The notes under the pieces were generated by a model, which worked only from the letters and a program-made list of their open reading frames with translations, did no database searches and had not been told where the DNA came from. A DNA stretch of 64,000 nucleotides from Burkholderia sp. BCC0506 (GTDB lineage Bacteria > Pseudomonadota > Gammaproteobacteria > Burkholderiales > Burkholderiaceae): the NCBI RefSeq assembly GCF_902833145.1, contig NZ_CADFEN010000008.1, positions 310,001-374,000 of the forward strand, read 5' to 3'. The position numbers were made by a program, and so were the translations under genes. Below are positions 1 through 8,347 of this stretch, one piece after another (position 1 is the first letter of the stretch; the number at the start of each line of letters is the position of its first letter).

Positions 1-664
1 ACAGGCCGCGTCGAGCGTGCAGCAGACGGCCGCGTCGATGGCCGAGATGACGGCGACCGTGTCGAGCAATGCGGAAACGGCGCTGCAGGCGAATCAGCTG
101 TCGGTGTCGGCGAGCGAAGCGGCGGAGCGCGGCGGCCGCGCGGTGAGCGAGGTCGTCACGACGATGAGCGAGATCACCGACAGCTCGCGCAAGATCGCCG
201 ACATCATCGGCGTGATCGACGGTATCGCGTTCCAGACCAATATCCTCGCGCTGAATGCGGCGGTCGAGGCCGCACGGGCAGGCGAACAAGGGCGCGGTTT
301 CGCGGTGGTCGCGGGTGAAGTGCGCGCACTCGCGCAGCGCAGCGCGAACGCGGCGAAGGAGATCAAGACGCTGATCGGCGCGAGCGTCGAGCGGGTCGAG
401 TCGGGCGCGCGGATCGTCGATGGCGCGGGCAAGACGATGGAGGACATCGTCACGCAGGTGAAGCGCGTGTCCGATCTGATCGCGGAGATCAGCTCGTCGA
501 CGGCCGAGCAAAGTACGGGCGTCGCGCAGGTCGACCAGGCGGTCGTGCATCTGGACAACATCACGCAGCAGAACGCGGCGTTGGTCGAGCAGAGCACGGC
601 GGCGTCGGAAAGCCTGAAGCAGCAGGCGACGCGGCTCGTGGATGCGGTGAACGTGTTCCGCTGA
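1..664 (+). CDS. Methyl-accepting chemotaxis protein, C-terminal part (5' end outside window)
   Basis: This is the cytoplasmic signalling half of a chemoreceptor, which passes ligand occupancy to CheA/CheW. The frame is open from the first bases of the window, so the gene is cut at its 5' end and no start is claimed. The visible part is a long alanine/serine/glutamate-rich coiled coil. It carries the highly conserved hairpin tip ([19 protein letters not shown], then [15 protein letters not shown]), which defines the MCP signal domain. The periplasmic sensor and HAMP domains lie outside the window, so the ligand is unknown. The protein ends in VDAVNVFR with no CheR-tethering pentapeptide visible. 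Confidence 0.93.
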   Translation, partial: QAASSVQQTAASMAEMTATVSSNAETALQANQLSVSASEAAERGGRAVSEVVTTMSEITDSSRKIADIIGVIDGIAFQTNILALNAAVEAARAGEQGRGFAVVAGEVRALAQRSANAAKEIKTLIGASVERVESGARIVDGAGKTMEDIVTQVKRVSDLIAEISSSTAEQSTGVAQVDQAVVHLDNITQQNAALVEQSTAASESLKQQATRLVDAVNVFR

Positions 665-720
665 TCGCGGCGAGGAAAGGTGACGCGGGCGCGACGGAGA
701 GGGGAGCCGGCCCGCGTCGG

Positions 721-773
721 GCCGCCCGGTTCCGGCCGGGCGGCGAAGGCCTGTCGCCGGGAAGCGGCAGGCC
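721..773. terminator. Stem-loops between the chemoreceptor gene and gabD
   Basis: There is a perfect 9-bp stem (721-729 with 736-744, 6-nt loop), followed by a weaker one (748-753 with 768-773). They sit between two convergent genes and may end transcription in both directions. Neither is followed by a T-run, so intrinsic termination is doubtful. Confidence 0.35.
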
Positions 774-781
774 ACGAACCG

Positions 782-2251
782 TCAGACGGCGAGGCAGAGG
801 TACTTGATCACGACGTAGTCGTCGATGCCGTAGTGCGAGCCTTCGCGGCCGAGGCCCGACTGCTTGACGCCGCCGAACGGCGCGACTTCGTTCGAGATCA
901 GGCCCGTGTTCACGCCAACCATCCCGTATTCGAGCGCTTCGGCCACCTTCCACACGCGGCCGATGTCGCGGCTGTAGAAGTACGCGGCGAGGCCGAACTC
1001 GGTGTCGTTCGCGAGGCGGATCACTTCTTCGTCGCTGCCGAACTTGAACAGCGGCGCGAGCGGCCCGAACGTCTCTTCCTTCGCGACCTTCATCGCGGGC
1101 GTCACGCCCGTCAGCACGGTCGGCTCGAAGAAGCCGTGGCCGAGCGCATGGCGCTTGCCGCCCGTCACGACGGTCGCGCCCTTCGCGAGCGCGTCCTCGA
1201 TGTGCGCCTCGACCTTCAGCACCGCGGCTTCGTTGATCAGCGGGCCTTGCGTGACGCCCGGCTCCGTGCCGCGGCCGACCTTCAACTGGCCGACGGCCGC
1301 CGCGAGCTTCTGCGCGAACTGGTCGTACACGGCTTCATGCACGTAGAAGCGGTTCGTGCACACGCACGTCTGGCCGCTGTTGCGGTACTTCGACGCGATC
1401 GCGCCCTGCACGGCCGCGTCGAGGTCCGCGTCGTCGAACACGATGAACGGCGCATTACCGCCCAGCTCCAGCGACACCTTCTTGACCGTCGCCGCGCATT
1501 GCGCCATCAGCAGGCGGCCGACCGGCGTCGAGCCCGTGAACGACAGCTTGCGCACGATCGGGTTCGACGTCAGCTCGCCGCCGATCGCCTTCGGGTCGCC
1601 CGTGACGACGCTGAACACGCCGGCCGGCACGCCCGCGCGCTCGGCCAGCACGGCCATCGCGAGCGCCGAGAACGGCGTCGCCTCGGCCGGCTTCACGACG
1701 ATCGGGCAGCCTGCCGCGAGCGCCGGGCCGACCTTGCGCGTGATCATCGCCGCCGGGAAGTTCCACGGCGTGATCGCCGCGCACACGCCGATCGCTTCCT
1801 TCGTCACGACGATGCGCTTGTCGCTCGCCGGCGTCGGGATCGTGTCGCCGTACACGCGCTTGCCTTCTTCCGCGAACCACTCGAGGAACGACGCCGCATA
1901 GCCGATCTCGCCCTTCGCCTCGGCCAGCGACTTGCCCTGCTCGGTCGTCAGGATCAGCGCGAGGTCGTCGGCGTTCTCCATCATCAGGTCGTGCCACTTG
2001 CGCAGGATGACCGCACGTTCCTTCGCGGTCTTCTTGCGCCACGCCGGCCAGGCGGCGTTCGCGGCGTCGATCGCGTGACGCGTTTCCGCCGCGCCCATCG
2101 CAGGCACGGTGCCGAGCAGGCCACCGGTTGCCGGGTTGCGGACTTCGAACGTCTCGCCGTTCGTCGCGCCTTGCCATTCGCCGTTGACGTACGCGTGCTG
2201 GCGGAACAGCGACGGATCGTTCAGTGCCAGGGTTTCCTGAACAGTGCTCAT
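782..2251 (-). CDS. gabD: NAD(P)-dependent succinate-semialdehyde dehydrogenase
   Basis: Oxidises succinic semialdehyde to succinate, the second step of the GABA shunt. The protein has 489 residues, the usual length, and is a complete aldehyde dehydrogenase: the TPWNFP cofactor loop, the LELGGN glutamate near residue 261 and the GQTCVC catalytic cysteine near 295. The start at MSTVQETLALND follows an AGCAGGTG ribosome site; the reading frame runs 23 codons further upstream but that part is repeat-like and lacks family similarity. It is the second gene of a gabT-gabD unit, separated from gabT by a strong hairpin. Confidence 0.95.
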   Translation of the reverse strand: MSTVQETLALNDPSLFRQHAYVNGEWQGATNGETFEVRNPATGGLLGTVPAMGAAETRHAIDAANAAWPAWRKKTAKERAVILRKWHDLMMENADDLALILTTEQGKSLAEAKGEIGYAASFLEWFAEEGKRVYGDTIPTPASDKRIVVTKEAIGVCAAITPWNFPAAMITRKVGPALAAGCPIVVKPAEATPFSALAMAVLAERAGVPAGVFSVVTGDPKAIGGELTSNPIVRKLSFTGSTPVGRLLMAQCAATVKKVSLELGGNAPFIVFDDADLDAAVQGAIASKYRNSGQTCVCTNRFYVHEAVYDQFAQKLAAAVGQLKVGRGTEPGVTQGPLINEAAVLKVEAHIEDALAKGATVVTGGKRHALGHGFFEPTVLTGVTPAMKVAKEETFGPLAPLFKFGSDEEVIRLANDTEFGLAAYFYSRDIGRVWKVAEALEYGMVGVNTGLISNEVAPFGGVKQSGLGREGSHYGIDDYVVIKYLCLAV

Positions 2252-2285
2252 GTGAATCACCTGCTTTGAAAAGGACGGATGAAAA

Positions 2286-2316
2286 CGGCCGCCGCCGTCT
2301 TCACGACGGCGGCGGC
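2286..2316 (-). terminator. Intercistronic hairpin between gabT and gabD
   Basis: A perfect 12-bp GC-only stem (2288-2299 with 2305-2316, 5-nt loop) lies downstream of the gabT stop and upstream of the gabD ribosome site. Read on the minus strand it is followed by GTTTTC. It looks like a weak intrinsic terminator or an mRNA stability element that would lower gabD relative to gabT. Confidence 0.55.
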
Positions 2317-2341
2317 GCATTCAGTTGAAGCGGACGGGCAC

Positions 2342-3625
2342 TCAGGCCGGCACGCCGACCGTTTCCTTCAGAACGTCCTCGAGGATCGCGAGCGCTTCGT
2401 CGAACACGGCTTGCGGGATCGTCAGCGGGAACAGGAAGCGCACGACGTTCGAGTACACGCCGCACACGAGCAGCAGCAGGCCGCGCTCGAGCGCGCGCGT
2501 CTGCACGCGCTTCGTGAATTCGGCATCCGGCTCGCCCGAACCCGGCTTCAGGAATTCGACCGCGATCATCGCGCCCGGGCCGCGCACGTCGGCGATCTGC
2601 GGCACGTCGGCCTGCAGCGCGTTCAGCTTCGCCTTCAGCACGTCGCCGAGCTGCGTTGCGCGCTCGCACAGTTTCTCTTCGTCGATGATCTCGAGCACCG
2701 CGTGCGCCGACGCGACGGCCAGCGGGTTGCCCGCGTAGGTGCCGCCGAGGCCGCCGGGCGCGGCAGCGTCCATCACGTCCGCACGGCCGACGACGCCCGA
2801 CAGCGGCATGCCGCCCGCGAGGCTCTTCGCCATCGTGATCAGGTCGGCCAGCACGTCGTAGTGCTGCATCGCGAACAGCTTGCCGGTGCGCGCGAAGCCC
2901 GTCTGCACTTCGTCGGCGATCAGCAGGATGCCGTGTTCGTTACAGATCTTGCGCAGCGCGCGCACGAACTCGGCCGGCGCCGGGTTGAAGCCGCCTTCGC
3001 CCTGGACCGGTTCGAAGATGATCGCGGCGACGCGCTTCGGATCGATGTCGGCCTTGAACAGCATCTCGATCGCCTTGATCGAGTCGGCCGTCGTCACGCC
3101 GTGCACGGCGTTCGGGTACGGCGCGTGGAACACGTCGCCCGGGAACGGGCCGAAGTTCAGTTTGTACGGGGCGACCTTGCCGGTCAGCGCCATGCCCATC
3201 ATCGTGCGGCCGTGGAAGCCGCCCGAGAAGGCGATCACGCCCGGGCGGCCGGTGGCCGCGCGCGCGATCTTGATCGCGTTCTCGACGGCTTCGGCGCCGG
3301 TCGTGAAGAACGCGGTCTTCTTCGGGAAGTCGCCCGGCGCGCGTGCGTTGATTTTCTCTGCCAGTTCGACGTACGACGCGTACGGGACGATCTGGTAAGC
3401 GGTGTGCGTGAAGTTGTTCAGCTGGTCGGCGATCGCCTTGACGATCTTCGGGTGGCGGTGGCCCGTGTTCAGCACCGCGATGCCGGCGGCGAAATCGATG
3501 AAGCGGCGGCCTTCGACGTCCCACAGCTCCGCGTTCTCGGCGCGGGCTGCGTAGAAATCGCACATCACGCCGACGCCGCGCGGGGTGGCGGCGTTCTTGC
3601 GGGCCTGCAGGTCGGCATTCTTCAC
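2342..3625 (-). CDS. gabT: 4-aminobutyrate aminotransferase (GABA transaminase)
   Basis: PLP enzyme that moves the amino group of GABA to 2-oxoglutarate, giving succinic semialdehyde for GabD. It is a class-III aminotransferase of about 427 residues with the LLIADEVQTGFARTG cofactor-aspartate motif and the PLP lysine in MAKSLAGGMPL near residue 267. The start matters: an ATG at 3629-3631 touches the AAGGAG ribosome site with no spacer. The GTG at 3623-3625 (product MKNADLQARK) has a 6-nt spacer and is preferred here. It is divergent from the MocR-type regulator and first in the gabTD unit. Confidence 0.94.
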   Translation of the reverse strand: MKNADLQARKNAATPRGVGVMCDFYAARAENAELWDVEGRRFIDFAAGIAVLNTGHRHPKIVKAIADQLNNFTHTAYQIVPYASYVELAEKINARAPGDFPKKTAFFTTGAEAVENAIKIARAATGRPGVIAFSGGFHGRTMMGMALTGKVAPYKLNFGPFPGDVFHAPYPNAVHGVTTADSIKAIEMLFKADIDPKRVAAIIFEPVQGEGGFNPAPAEFVRALRKICNEHGILLIADEVQTGFARTGKLFAMQHYDVLADLITMAKSLAGGMPLSGVVGRADVMDAAAPGGLGGTYAGNPLAVASAHAVLEIIDEEKLCERATQLGDVLKAKLNALQADVPQIADVRGPGAMIAVEFLKPGSGEPDAEFTKRVQTRALERGLLLLVCGVYSNVVRFLFPLTIPQAVFDEALAILEDVLKETVGVPA

Positions 3626-3671
3626 GGTCATCTCCTTGATGTTCTGTCCGGTAGGGTGAAAATCGGCCGCC

Positions 3672-3725
3672 TTGGCAGCCCATGGAGGCGACTATAATCA
3701 CATTTGGCTCTGGCAATCAGAGCCA
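3672..3725 (+). promoter_or_regulatory. Promoter and dyad operator of the gabR-like gene
   Basis: TTGGCA (3672-3677) and a perfect TATAAT (3693-3698) are 15 bp apart, slightly short. Just downstream, TGGCTCT and AGAGCCA (3705-3711 and 3719-3725) form a perfect 7-bp inverted repeat with a 7-bp spacer. The dyad covers the expected transcript start. That suits an operator bound by the divergently encoded regulator, for autorepression and control of gabT. Confidence 0.55.
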
Positions 3726-3751
3726 TTTCAATAAATATTCAGGAGCCAATC

Positions 3752-5260
3752 ATGCGCGCGAGCGTGTTGTCGGACTGGCTGGCGCAGCGCCTCGTGCGCG
3801 GCGGCGAACAGCCGATCTACCGGCAGCTTCACCGGCTGCTGCAACAGGCGATCCTGTCGCGCGAACTGCCGGCCGGCACGCGCGTGCCGTCGTCGCGGCT
3901 GCTGGCCGCGGAGCTCGGGATCGCGCGCAACACGGTCACGCAGGTGTACGAGCAGCTGGCGCTCGAAGGCTATGTGAACTCGGCCACCGGCCGCGGCACG
4001 TTCGTCGCCGACAGCGCGCCGGACGAGATCGTCGGCGCACCGCCCGACGCGGCGGCCGGCCCGGCCGTCGTGACGCCGTCCGCCCGGCGGCTGTCCGCGC
4101 GCGGCACGCGGCTCGTCGAAGGCGCCGGCGTGTCGAAGCGCCAGGGCGGCGCGTTCATGCCGGGCGTACCCGATGTGTCGCGATTTCCGGCGCGCGTGTG
4201 GACGCGGCTGCACAACAAGTACTGGCGGCGCCTGCGCCCGGACCTGCTGACCTACGCGCCCGGCGGCGGGCTCGCGCTGCTGCGCGAGGCGCTGGCCGAC
4301 TACCTGCGCACGTCGCGCTCGGTGCGCTGCACGCCGGAGCAGATCGTGATCACGACCGGCATCCACCAGTCGATCGACCTCGCGGTGCGCTTGCTGACCG
4401 ACCCGGGCGACGCGATCTGGACCGAGGACCCGTGCTATTGGGGCGTGCGCAGCGTGCTGAACGTGTCGGGGCTGACCACGCGGCCGATTCCGGTCGACGA
4501 CGAAGGCATCGCGCCGTCGGCCGCCGATCTGGCCGAGCCGCCGAAGCTGATGCTCGTCACGCCGTCGCACCAGTATCCGCTCGGGATGGTGATGAGCCTC
4601 GCGCGGCGGCGGATGCTGCTCGAATACGCGCGCCAGCACGGCTGCTGGATCATCGAGGACGACTACGACAGCGAATTCCGCTACGGCAGCCGGCCGCTCG
4701 CGTCGCTGCAGGGTCTCGACACGGCCGGGCAGGTGATCTATGTCGGCAGTTTCGGCAAGACGCTGTTCCCGGGGCTGCGGGTCGGCTATCTGGTCGCGCC
4801 GGAGCCGCTCGCGGAGAGCTTCGCGACCGCGAGCGCCGAGCTGTATCGCGAAGGGCAGTTATTGCAGCAGGCCGTGCTCGCCGAATTCATCGCGGAAGGG
4901 CATTTCGTGTCGCATATCCGCAAGATGCGCACGCTGTACGGGCAACGCCGCGAGGTGCTGCTCGACGCGGTCGCGCGCCGCTACGGCGATACGCTGCACG
5001 CGCTCGGCAGCGACGCGGGGCTGCACCTCGTCACGCAATTGCCGCAGGGCGTCGACGATCGCGCGGTCGCGCAGGCCGCGCTGGCGCGCAACATCGTCGT
5101 GCGGCCGCTGTCCGGGTATTACGCGGATCGTGAGCGTGCCGCGTCGGGGTTGCTGCTCGGCTATGCGTGCGTGCCGGAAGACGAGATCGGGGCGGCGTTC
5201 GCGACGCTCGCCGAGGCGATCGACGAACGGGCGTTCGACCACGTCGCTGCGGCGGTGTGA
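3752..5260 (+). CDS. MocR/GabR-family PLP-dependent transcriptional regulator
   Basis: A GntR-type winged helix (roughly residues 10-80, PSSRLLAAELGIARNTVTQVYEQL) is fused to a fold-type I aminotransferase-like domain. The latter has the PLP lysine in YVGSFGKTLFPGLRVGYL and the DDYDSEFRY motif. GabR proteins sense GABA through PLP and activate gabT/gabD. The divergent position next to gabTD makes that role likely here. The start at MRASVLSDWL has AGGAG 6 nt upstream and gives 502 residues; the frame stays open upstream but runs into the promoter dyad. The exact ligand is inferred from context only. Confidence 0.88.
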   Translation: MRASVLSDWLAQRLVRGGEQPIYRQLHRLLQQAILSRELPAGTRVPSSRLLAAELGIARNTVTQVYEQLALEGYVNSATGRGTFVADSAPDEIVGAPPDAAAGPAVVTPSARRLSARGTRLVEGAGVSKRQGGAFMPGVPDVSRFPARVWTRLHNKYWRRLRPDLLTYAPGGGLALLREALADYLRTSRSVRCTPEQIVITTGIHQSIDLAVRLLTDPGDAIWTEDPCYWGVRSVLNVSGLTTRPIPVDDEGIAPSAADLAEPPKLMLVTPSHQYPLGMVMSLARRRMLLEYARQHGCWIIEDDYDSEFRYGSRPLASLQGLDTAGQVIYVGSFGKTLFPGLRVGYLVAPEPLAESFATASAELYREGQLLQQAVLAEFIAEGHFVSHIRKMRTLYGQRREVLLDAVARRYGDTLHALGSDAGLHLVTQLPQGVDDRAVAQAALARNIVVRPLSGYYADRERAASGLLLGYACVPEDEIGAAFATLAEAIDERAFDHVAAAV

Positions 5261-5420
5261 GGCGGACGGGCAGTCGCGCCGCGGCCGAGCCGGATCGGTT
5301 TCTCCGCGGTGCGGACACGATGCGTGTGCCGCGACGCGCGAGGCGCGCGTCGATCGGCGGATGCATGCCGAGCCGGTTCGATGTGCGCGGCAGCGTCATC
5401 CAGGGCCGCTGGCTGGCTGT

Positions 5421-6257
5421 TCAGAGCCGGATCAACGCCGCGCCCGCGACCACCAGCGCACACGCGGCGAGCCGCTGCGCACCGGGCCGCTCGCGCATCA
5501 CGAACCAGCCGATCGCGACCGCGAAGATCGAGCTCGTTTCGCGCAGCGCCGACACGGTTGCGACCGGCAGGTGCCGGTACGCGAGGATCACGATCCCGTA
5601 CGCGGCGAGCGAGATCGTGCCGGCGATCGCGCCCTGCGTGAGCGCGGTGCGCGAACCGAGCACCGCACGCGGGCCGCCGCGCCATGTGCAGACGAGCACG
5701 AGCTGCGGCACGCTCCACAGCAAATACACCCACGCGATATAGCCGAGCGCGCTGCCGGACACGCGCGAGCCGATTCCGTCGCAGATCGAATACGACGCGA
5801 TGAACACGCCGGTGAGCAGCGCGTACGGCACGCCTTCGCCGGAGAACCGGAAGCCGCGCCGCAGCGCGAGCGACATGATCCCGAACGACACGAGCGCGAT
5901 GCCCGCGAAGCCGAGCGGCGTCGGCCGTTCGTGCAGCATCGCGAGCGCGAGCACCGATACGAGCAGCGGCGAGATCCCGCGCGCGATCGGATAGATCTGT
6001 CCGAATTCGCCGCTGCGGTACGCGCGCGCCAGCGTGAAGCAGTACGCGACCTCGAGCGCGGCGGACACGGCGACATACGGCCACGCGGCGGGTGCAGGCA
6101 AGGGCAGCAGCACGGCGCCGGCGATGCCGACCGCGAGATACGGCAGCGACATCGTGCCGAGCTGGACGAGGCGATCCTCGCTGACGTGGAGGAATGCATT
6201 CCAGATCGCGTGCAGCAGTGCGGAGCACAGTACGAGGGCGATGAAGACGTGATCCAT
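5421..6257 (-). CDS. EamA/DMT-family membrane transporter
   Basis: A small integral membrane protein of 278 residues with about ten hydrophobic segments in two halves. This is the two-EamA-domain layout of the drug/metabolite transporter superfamily. It probably exports a small metabolite or amino acid, but the substrate cannot be read from the sequence. I chose MDHVFIALVLC as start because it begins at the first membrane helix. A GTG 42 bases upstream would add a proline-rich tail. The ribosome site is weak for both. It is divergent from selD. Confidence 0.8.
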   Translation of the reverse strand: MDHVFIALVLCSALLHAIWNAFLHVSEDRLVQLGTMSLPYLAVGIAGAVLLPLPAPAAWPYVAVSAALEVAYCFTLARAYRSGEFGQIYPIARGISPLLVSVLALAMLHERPTPLGFAGIALVSFGIMSLALRRGFRFSGEGVPYALLTGVFIASYSICDGIGSRVSGSALGYIAWVYLLWSVPQLVLVCTWRGGPRAVLGSRTALTQGAIAGTISLAAYGIVILAYRHLPVATVSALRETSSIFAVAIGWFVMRERPGAQRLAACALVVAGAALIRL

Positions 6258-6367
6258 CGTGGTGGAAGGTACGGGCGGCGGCGGGAGCAGGGCAGGCACC
6301 CTCGATTATGTGGGTATCGCGCGCGCTCGCACGGAATTGTCGATAATAGAACGTTGTTATTCACCGG

Positions 6368-7441
6368 ATGCCGACGATGACCGAAGCCACCCAAGCCCAG
6401 CCTGCCGTTCCGCGCCTCACGAGCCTGTCGCACGGGGGCGGCTGCGGCTGCAAGATCGCGCCGGGCGTGCTGTCCGAACTGCTGAAGCGCGCGACGCCGC
6501 CTGCGTTGTTTCCCGATCTGCTGGTCGGCACCGAGACCTCCGACGACGCGGCCGTCTATCGGCTCAACGACGAGCAGGCGATCGTCGCGACCACCGATTT
6601 CTTCATGCCGATCGTCGACGATCCGTTCGACTTCGGCCGCATCGCGGCCACCAACGCGCTGTCCGACGTCTACGCAATGGGCGGCAAGCCGATCCTCGCG
6701 CTCGCGCTGGTCGGCATGCCGATCAACGTGCTGCCGCACGAGACGATCGCGGCCGTGCTGCGCGGCGGCGAATCGGTGTGCGCGGAGGCCGGCATTCCGG
6801 TCGCGGGCGGTCATTCGATCGATTCGGTCGAGCCGATCTACGGGCTCGCGGCGATCGGCGTCGTGCATCCGTCGCGCGTGAAGCGCAACGCGGCCGCGCG
6901 TGCGGGCGACGTACTCGTGCTCGGCAAGCCGCTCGGCGTCGGCGTGCTGTCGGCCGCGCTGAAGAAGAACCAGCTCGATGCCGACGGCTACGCGCAGATG
7001 GTCGCGACGACCACCAAGCTGAACCGGCCGGGCGCCGAGCTCGCCGCGCTGCCGGGCGTGCATGCGCTGACCGACGTCACGGGCTTCGGGCTGCTCGGCC
7101 ATACGCTCGAACTGGCGCGCGGCGCGAACCTCACCGCACGCGTTCATTACGCGTCGCTGCCGTGGCTCGCGGGCGTCGAGGCGTTCGTCGCCGACGGCGT
7201 GTTCACCGGCGCATCGGGCCGCAACTGGGCCGCGTACGGTACCGACGTACGGCTCGCCGACGGGTTGCCGCCCGTCGCGCAGGCGCTGCTGACCGATCCG
7301 CAGACGTCGGGCGGGCTGCTGGTCGCGTGCGCGCCGGAAGCGGTCGACGACGTGCTCGCGTGTTTCCGCGCCGACGGTTTCGACCGTGCGGCCGTGATCG
7401 GCGAGATGGTGGACGGGCCCGCGCGCGTCGACGTCGCCTGA
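6368..7441 (+). CDS. selD: Selenide, water dikinase (selenophosphate synthase)
   Basis: Makes selenophosphate from selenide and ATP, the selenium donor for selenocysteine and selenouridine in tRNA. The N-terminus has the catalytic loop GGGCGCK, with Cys26 and Lys29 (numbered from the ATG at 6368) matching Cys17 and Lys20 of E. coli SelD. The catalytic position is plain Cys, not selenocysteine. TTDFF and DVTGFGLLGH motifs for Mg-ATP follow. A second ATG at 6377 is an equally good start. No selA, selB or mnmH/ybbB lies in the window, so the downstream use is not shown. Confidence 0.94.
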   Translation: MPTMTEATQAQPAVPRLTSLSHGGGCGCKIAPGVLSELLKRATPPALFPDLLVGTETSDDAAVYRLNDEQAIVATTDFFMPIVDDPFDFGRIAATNALSDVYAMGGKPILALALVGMPINVLPHETIAAVLRGGESVCAEAGIPVAGGHSIDSVEPIYGLAAIGVVHPSRVKRNAAARAGDVLVLGKPLGVGVLSAALKKNQLDADGYAQMVATTTKLNRPGAELAALPGVHALTDVTGFGLLGHTLELARGANLTARVHYASLPWLAGVEAFVADGVFTGASGRNWAAYGTDVRLADGLPPVAQALLTDPQTSGGLLVACAPEAVDDVLACFRADGFDRAAVIGEMVDGPARVDVA

Positions 7442-7522
7442 CGCCGGATTCATCCACCGGATCGTGTCGGCGTCGCTGGAATCGATGTTTTCCATCGACG
7501 GTTTCGATGCCATCGACGACCG

Positions 7523-8116
7523 ATGAACGACTTCCTGTTCGGGCTGATGATCGCGCTGTCGGTCGGGCCCGTCGCGCTGATGATCGCGAACTACGGCATG
7601 CGCGCCGGCACGGCGGCCGGCGTGCGCGCGGCGATCGGGGTGGCCGCCGCCGACGGCTGCTATGCGGTCGTCGCGTTCACGCTCGGCGCGATGCTCGCGG
7701 GCACGCTCGCGTCGCATCTGTCGCTGTTCCGCAGGGTCGGCGCACTCGTGTTGCTCGCGATGGGCGCGCGGATGCTGTGGCAGGCGCTGCGTGACCGGCG
7801 CCGCACGCTCGACGGCGACGTACCGACGCCGCCGGGCGAACGCCCGTTCATGTCGATGTTTTTCGTCACGCTCGCGAACCCGCTGACCATCCTGCTGTTC
7901 TACGGCTATGCAACGGCTGCCGCCGGTGCGCACCGGCACTGGCTGCTCGGCGCCGCGTGCGTGTTCGCGGGCAGCCTCGCGGGGCAGCTCGTGTTCGCGT
8001 TCGGCGGCAATGCGATCGGACGCTTCGTGAAGTCGCCGGGGTGGCTCGCCGCGAGCCATGCGGTCGCCGCCCTCGTCGTGCTCGGTTACGGCGTCGCGGG
8101 GCTGATGCGCATGTAG
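7523..8116 (+). CDS. LysE/RhtB-family amino-acid exporter
   Basis: A 197-residue integral membrane protein. It begins with the family's typical MNDFLFGLMIALSVGPVALMI helix and has about six membrane segments, plus the NPLTILLFYGYA stretch seen in LysE-type exporters. It likely exports an amino acid or a similar small amine; the substrate is unknown. It follows selD by 81 bp in the same direction and may share its transcript. That gap holds two short CGATG/CATCG hairpin pairs (7483-7497, 7505-7515) of unknown meaning. Confidence 0.82.
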   Translation: MNDFLFGLMIALSVGPVALMIANYGMRAGTAAGVRAAIGVAAADGCYAVVAFTLGAMLAGTLASHLSLFRRVGALVLLAMGARMLWQALRDRRRTLDGDVPTPPGERPFMSMFFVTLANPLTILLFYGYATAAAGAHRHWLLGAACVFAGSLAGQLVFAFGGNAIGRFVKSPGWLAASHAVAALVVLGYGVAGLMRM

Positions 8117-8347
8117 CGCGGCGAGGCGTGGCCGACGTCGCATGCGTCGGCGAACCCGATAGTATTCCTGATGTTTTCAACGCCGCGACGAACGCGCGAT
8201 CGTCCGTCACGGGGCACGCATCCGTTCGCACGAAGCACCGCCCGCTTTTTTTGTACTCGGGTTCCCCATCGCGCACGCCCGTTCTATACTCGTCGCGCAG
8301 TCTCCGAGAGCCGTTCTCACCCAACATCACTGAAACAAGGAACGCCG

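Noticed and set aside
680-2269. A 529-codon plus-strand frame opposite gabD
   Set aside because: Low-complexity Arg/His/Ala composition and a perfect mirror of the gabD codon bias; no ribosome site.
3682-5133. A plus-strand frame overlapping the MocR-type regulator in another frame
   Set aside because: Arg/Ala-rich product without similarity; the regulator frame has motifs and a ribosome site.
6368-6460. Selenocysteine-containing SelD
   Set aside because: The catalytic position is a normal Cys codon and there is no in-frame TGA.
5588-8143. An 851-codon minus-strand frame across selD and the EamA gene
   Set aside because: Spans two well-supported genes and contains no family signature; a composition artefact.
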